Positions 61,161-64,000 of a stretch of 64,000 bases of DNA are shown here, in pieces. Positions within the stretch are counted from its first letter, which is position 1, and each line of letters opens with the position of its first letter. The position numbers were made by a program, and so were the translations under genes. Origin of the DNA: Thioclava atlantica (GTDB lineage Bacteria; Pseudomonadota; Alphaproteobacteria; Rhodobacterales; Rhodobacteraceae). Location of the stretch: positions 171,162 to 235,161 of the forward strand of contig NZ_AQRC01000006.1 in NCBI RefSeq assembly GCF_000737065.1, in the 5' to 3' direction. The notes under the pieces are model-generated. The model did no database searches, had not been told where the DNA came from, and saw nothing but the letters and a program-made list of their open reading frames with translations.

Positions 61161-62225
61161 TTACTCGTTCGGGCCGAAGGCTTGACGGTATCCGGAGGCC
61201 GCGAGATCCCCCATCAGGGAGCAGTCGATCGCCTTGGTGACATCGACCTTGTCCTTCATCAGCCCGAGCTTGACCCACCAGTCATTGGTCAGCGCCGCGG
61301 CCTCGGGCATGAAGCCGTTGCTCAGGTCGAGCGGCATGTCGCCCTCGAGCACGCCGCAGGCCTTGGCGGATTCGTCGAAGTCGAACATGTAGATGCCGCC
61401 CTCGAAGCTCTTGCCGTTGGTGCCGACGACATAGCCGATATCCTCGACCGGCCATTGCAGGAAATCGGCGAGCATCTGGTTGGTCTCCTCGACATGGTCG
61501 TGCCAGTAGCCCAGGCCGTCCCAGCGGGCCTTGAGCACCGCGAGCGCCGCGTCGCGCCGCTTGGAGATGAAGTTCTTGTTCATGTAGAGCGCGTCCATGA
61601 AGATCCCGGTCTTGAGGATCTCCGGATCGGAGGTGTTCGCGACGCTCTTCGCGCCGGGGCTCGCCTCGAGAACCTTGGTGATCCAGGGCTCGTACATGTA
61701 GGCGGCGGACAGATCGCCCGAGAGCATCGGCCCCACCGCCTCGTCGGCATTGAGGTTGACCCATTCGACATCGCCCGGCGCGATCCCCTCGCCGTCGAGC
61801 CACACGCCCATCAGGAGTTGGCCGATATAGGCTTGCGGTGCGGAGACTTTCTTGCCCTTCAGATCGGCGGGCGTGACGTCGGGCGCGAGAATGACGTGAT
61901 CCACGCCATAGGAGGGGTTGAGCAGGGCGACATTGACCACGTCGGTGCCGCGCTCGGCCACGAGCGGGGTGTAGTCGGCGGTGCAGCCATAGACGTCGAT
62001 CTGGCCCGCGGCGAGCGCGGCATGGCCGCCCAGCGGGTCTTCGAAGATCGTGATGTTCAGGTCGTAATCGGGGATCAGGTTCTTTTCCTTGGCGACCTCG
62101 AGCATTCCGTAGCCGGGCCAGGAAACGCAGACGCCGACATTGACGCTGTCCTTGGCGAAGGCGGCGGTTGAGGTCAGCGCGGCGGCAAGCGCCGCGGCGG
62201 GCAGGAGGAGCGGAAGGGTGCGCAT
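61161..62225 (-). CDS. ABC importer substrate-binding protein, NMT1/TauA-like
   Basis: A 354-residue protein with a signal peptide (MRTLPLLLPAAALAAALTST, cut near AAFA). The mature part VNVGVCVSWPGYGMLEVAKEKNLI and GGHAALAAGQIDVYGCTADYTPLVAERG is the pattern of the nitrate/taurine/thiamine-precursor binding family. AYMYEPWITKVLEASPGAKSV is the second-lobe motif. Ligand unknown; the co-transcribed creatininase-like enzyme suggests a small nitrogenous ring or ureide (inference). First gene of the leftward operon, divergent from a TetR gene across an AT-rich region with palindromes. Confidence 0.9.
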   Translation of the reverse strand: MRTLPLLLPAAALAAALTSTAAFAKDSVNVGVCVSWPGYGMLEVAKEKNLIPDYDLNITIFEDPLGGHAALAAGQIDVYGCTADYTPLVAERGTDVVNVALLNPSYGVDHVILAPDVTPADLKGKKVSAPQAYIGQLLMGVWLDGEGIAPGDVEWVNLNADEAVGPMLSGDLSAAYMYEPWITKVLEASPGAKSVANTSDPEILKTGIFMDALYMNKNFISKRRDAALAVLKARWDGLGYWHDHVEETNQMLADFLQWPVEDIGYVVGTNGKSFEGGIYMFDFDESAKACGVLEGDMPLDLSNGFMPEAAALTNDWWVKLGLMKDKVDVTKAIDCSLMGDLAASGYRQAFGPNE

Positions 62226-62260
62226 GGTGACTCGGTCCTCTTTCGGGTGGTGGGCACTGA

Positions 62261-62296
62261 CATAAACTTTATGAAGGAAAAAATTTATGCAATAAA
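62261..62296. promoter_or_regulatory. AT-rich divergent control region with two short palindromes
   Basis: CATAAACTTTATG (62261-62273) and TTTATGCAATAAA (62284-62296) are palindromes around one- and three-base centres, 23 bases apart, in an unusually AT-rich stretch between the binding-protein gene and the TetR gene. They are candidate operators for that TetR. The remaining gap up to 62371 holds only the TetR leader. Confidence 0.45.
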
Positions 62297-62371
62297 AAAT
62301 TTTTCTCGCTTAATATTGCCTCCGTCGGCCGGGCAGGGCAGACAGGCATGAGACCACGAAGGAGGATTCCC

Positions 62372-63028
62372 GTGTCGGGCTTGAGAGAGAAACAGAAAGC
62401 GGACCGCCGCCGTCGCATCATCGAGGCCGCGCGCACGCTCTTCGCCCAGGCCGGATCCGAAGCCACCACGATCGAGGCGATCGCCGAGGCCGCCGGGGTC
62501 TCCGGTGTCACCGTTCACAACTATTACGGGACCAAGGCGGGCGTCCTGCTCGCTCTGGTGACCGAAAGCGACCGGGAGTTGTTGCAGAAGATGGCGCGGG
62601 ATCTGCCGGGGAAATCGAGCGACGTGATCGACCTCGCGCGTCGCTTCGCGGCGATCATCCGCGACCACGCGATCACCTTCCTCGACAAGAAGATCTGGCG
62701 TCAGGTCATCGCCGCCTCGATCGCCGATGCCGATTCGCGCTTCGGCAAATCCTATCACTCGCTCGATCATCAGCTTGCCCTCGTCCTCGTGCGCGAGATC
62801 GAGGCGCTTCAGAAGGCGGGGCAGGTCTCCGCCGAGGTCTCGGCCTACGATCTGGGCAAGGCGATCTTCAGCTTGCAGAACATGCGCTTCGTGAACTTCA
62901 TCGCCGTGGACGAGATGACCGATGTGCAAAGCGATGCGCTCTTCACGCGCGATCTGTGCTCGATCTTCGTGGCCCTTCCGGCGGAGCAGCGCGCGGCGGC
63001 GATGAGGCATATCGAGTCGGCCGGGTAA
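62372..63028 (+). CDS. TetR family transcriptional regulator
   Basis: A 218-residue regulator with the helix-turn-helix RRRIIEAARTLFAQAGSEATTIEAIAEAAGVSGVTVHNYYGTKAGVLLAL (about 12-60) and a helical ligand domain. I take GTG at 62372 because AAGGAGG lies 6 bases before it; the upstream ATG at 62348 would put that site inside the gene. It is divergent from the NMT1-like ABC operon and is its likely regulator, possibly sensing the imported compound. Confidence 0.9.
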   Translation: MSGLREKQKADRRRRIIEAARTLFAQAGSEATTIEAIAEAAGVSGVTVHNYYGTKAGVLLALVTESDRELLQKMARDLPGKSSDVIDLARRFAAIIRDHAITFLDKKIWRQVIAASIADADSRFGKSYHSLDHQLALVLVREIEALQKAGQVSAEVSAYDLGKAIFSLQNMRFVNFIAVDEMTDVQSDALFTRDLCSIFVALPAEQRAAAMRHIESAG

Positions 63029-63079
63029 ATCCACACACGCAGCCGGGGGATCCGGGCTCGGACGAGATCGAGGTCTCGC

Positions 63080-63817
63080 CTAGCCAGCGGTCGAGGGCAG
63101 ATCCTCGGTCGGCGCGGGAGTGCCCGCGAGGGCGGGCATCCGCGCGAAGCTCATCGAGATATGGCCGCGCCGGATATGGCCGACCGCGTCGAGATCGCCC
63201 AGCCGCAACGCCCTGAGGATCTCGCGCAATTCGTCGGCATAGATCTCGATTTCCTGCATCAGGTCGATCTGCGAGGCCGTCACCTGCTGCAGCCAGATCC
63301 GGGCGGTGCGGAAATAGAGCGCCTCGGACATCGCCCGGAGCGGACCATTCGCGGTCAGGTCCAGCAAGGTCAGGAAGGTGTCGCGGTCGAGCTCGGAAAA
63401 GGCGCGCGCGGACGGCGTCGACTTGAGCGCGAGCGCGCGCTGCAGAAGTGCCTCCAGCCGGGAGAGGAGCGCGGGGCTCGGCGGGACCGGGTCGAGGGTG
63501 GTCTGCAGGACGGCCAGTTCGCGGCGCAAGCGGTAGACCTGGGCCAACTCGGCATGATCGACATCGGTGACGAAGGTCCCGACGCCGTGGACCGATCGCA
63601 GCATCCCCTCGTCTTCCAGCCGCCCGAGAACCCGGCGCAGCGGGGTCCGCGAGATGCCGAATTCCTCGGCCAGCGCGAATTCCGACAGTTTCATGCCGGG
63701 CCGGTAATCGAGCAGACAGATCCGCGAACGGATCTCGTCATGGATCAGGTCGTAGCGGTCGCGGGCGCGCAGGCGCTCGGGCTCGCCGAGATGCGAAATC
63801 GGTTCGGGTTCGTCCAT
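63080..63817 (-). CDS. GntR family (FCD-type) transcriptional regulator
   Basis: A 245-residue regulator. The winged helix is RYDLIHDEIRSRICLLDYRPGMKLSEFALAEEFGISRTPLRRVLGRLEDEGMLRSVHGVGTFV (about 21-85), followed by a helical FCD-like effector domain (VYRLRRELAVLQTTL ... ARIWLQQVTASQIDLMQE ... AVGHIRRGHISMSF). FCD regulators usually respond to carboxylic acids or amino acid catabolites. It is convergent with the TetR gene (51-base gap without a clear terminator) and 93 bases downstream of the partial gene at the window end. Confidence 0.9.
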   Translation of the reverse strand: MDEPEPISHLGEPERLRARDRYDLIHDEIRSRICLLDYRPGMKLSEFALAEEFGISRTPLRRVLGRLEDEGMLRSVHGVGTFVTDVDHAELAQVYRLRRELAVLQTTLDPVPPSPALLSRLEALLQRALALKSTPSARAFSELDRDTFLTLLDLTANGPLRAMSEALYFRTARIWLQQVTASQIDLMQEIEIYADELREILRALRLGDLDAVGHIRRGHISMSFARMPALAGTPAPTEDLPSTAG

Positions 63818-63909
63818 CTGCTGCCCTCGTCACGTCTGCCCGATCATCGGCCGGCGCGTGCGCCGGGTCAATCTGGTGCCTTGTCGCCCGTGCGGGTCGC
63901 CACCCATCC

Positions 63910-64000
63910 TCACTCCTTGACGAAGAGCTGCCGCGGCACGTTGCAGAGCGGTTCGGCGGGGCCGTCCTCGCGGATCAGGATGGTCTCGGTGGTCTCGAGG
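63910..64000 (-). CDS. C-terminal end of a gene, possibly an M24 peptidase/creatinase-like enzyme
   Basis: Only the last 29 codons are inside the window; they read LETTETILIREDGPAEPLCN followed by VPRQLFVKE and a TGA at 63912-63910. The 'ETTETILI.E.G.E.L...PR.LFV' ending resembles the C-termini of M24-fold Xaa-Pro dipeptidase, creatinase or ectoine-hydrolase-like proteins. This is a guess from a short tail. The 92 bases to the GntR gene show no distinct feature. Confidence 0.4.
   Translation of the reverse strand, partial: LETTETILIREDGPAEPLCNVPRQLFVKE

Overview
This window is a GC-rich stretch of chromosome from an alphaproteobacterium, very probably a member of the Rhodobacteraceae. The main markers are the redox two-component system RegB/SenC/RegA with HvrA and AhcY, the PhyR/NepR/EcfG general stress response, an AmgK/MurU cell-wall recycling pair, a TamAB pair, and small Rhodobacteraceae-type proteins (DUF2125, DUF2853, DUF1328). 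The genus cannot be fixed from the sequence. No rRNA, tRNA, insertion sequence, prophage or CRISPR array was seen. Coding density is high and no gene-free gap exceeds about 200 bases.

Layout. 1-4.4 kb: a cut-off DUF2125 protein, a crotonase-fold enzyme, DUF2853, a DksA-like zinc finger protein, ahcY and a small secreted protein. 4.6-8.4 kb: an HD hydrolase and the hvrA-regA-senC / regB redox cluster. 8.4-18.9 kb: a PAS-domain protein behind a CtrA-type box, then a tightly overlapping operon tsaE-amgK-murU-addB-addA, then trxA. 19-28 kb: a glycosyltransferase-like orphan, hslV-(membrane protein)-hslU, a hydrolase lipoprotein, smr-mltA-Tim44, fxsA, secB, idi. 28.1-35.5 kb: tamA-tamB, a YihY membrane protein and an aldo/keto reductase. 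35.6-44.1 kb: the general stress response locus (phyR / nepR-ecfG-kinase), a phospholipase D-like protein and several small membrane proteins, most of them behind readable EcfG promoters. 44.2-47.8 kb: a TetR-HlyD-ABC export operon.

47.9-64 kb is an accessory catabolic region built of two convergent arms. The rightward arm carries an RpiR regulator, a polyamine-type ABC importer, a diaminopropionate ammonia-lyase and both an L-type and a D-type N-carbamoyl amino acid hydrolase. The leftward arm carries a taurine/nitrate-type ABC importer, a creatininase homologue with a changed metal ligand, two short-chain dehydrogenases and an agmatinase-family ureohydrolase. It is flanked by TetR and GntR regulators and by the tail of what may be an M24/creatinase-like gene. 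I read this as uptake and breakdown of ureido or guanidino compounds that end in 2,3-diaminopropionate or related amino acids. The exact substrate is not known.

Two non-gene signals stand out. One is a roughly 17-base near-palindromic motif (about CGRAAYAGAGMC plus GTTTC) found ten times, nine of them between 10.5 and 24.5 kb, inside coding sequence in several frames and often at the cost of rare codons. The other is a two-fold symmetric divergent EcfG promoter between phyR and nepR.
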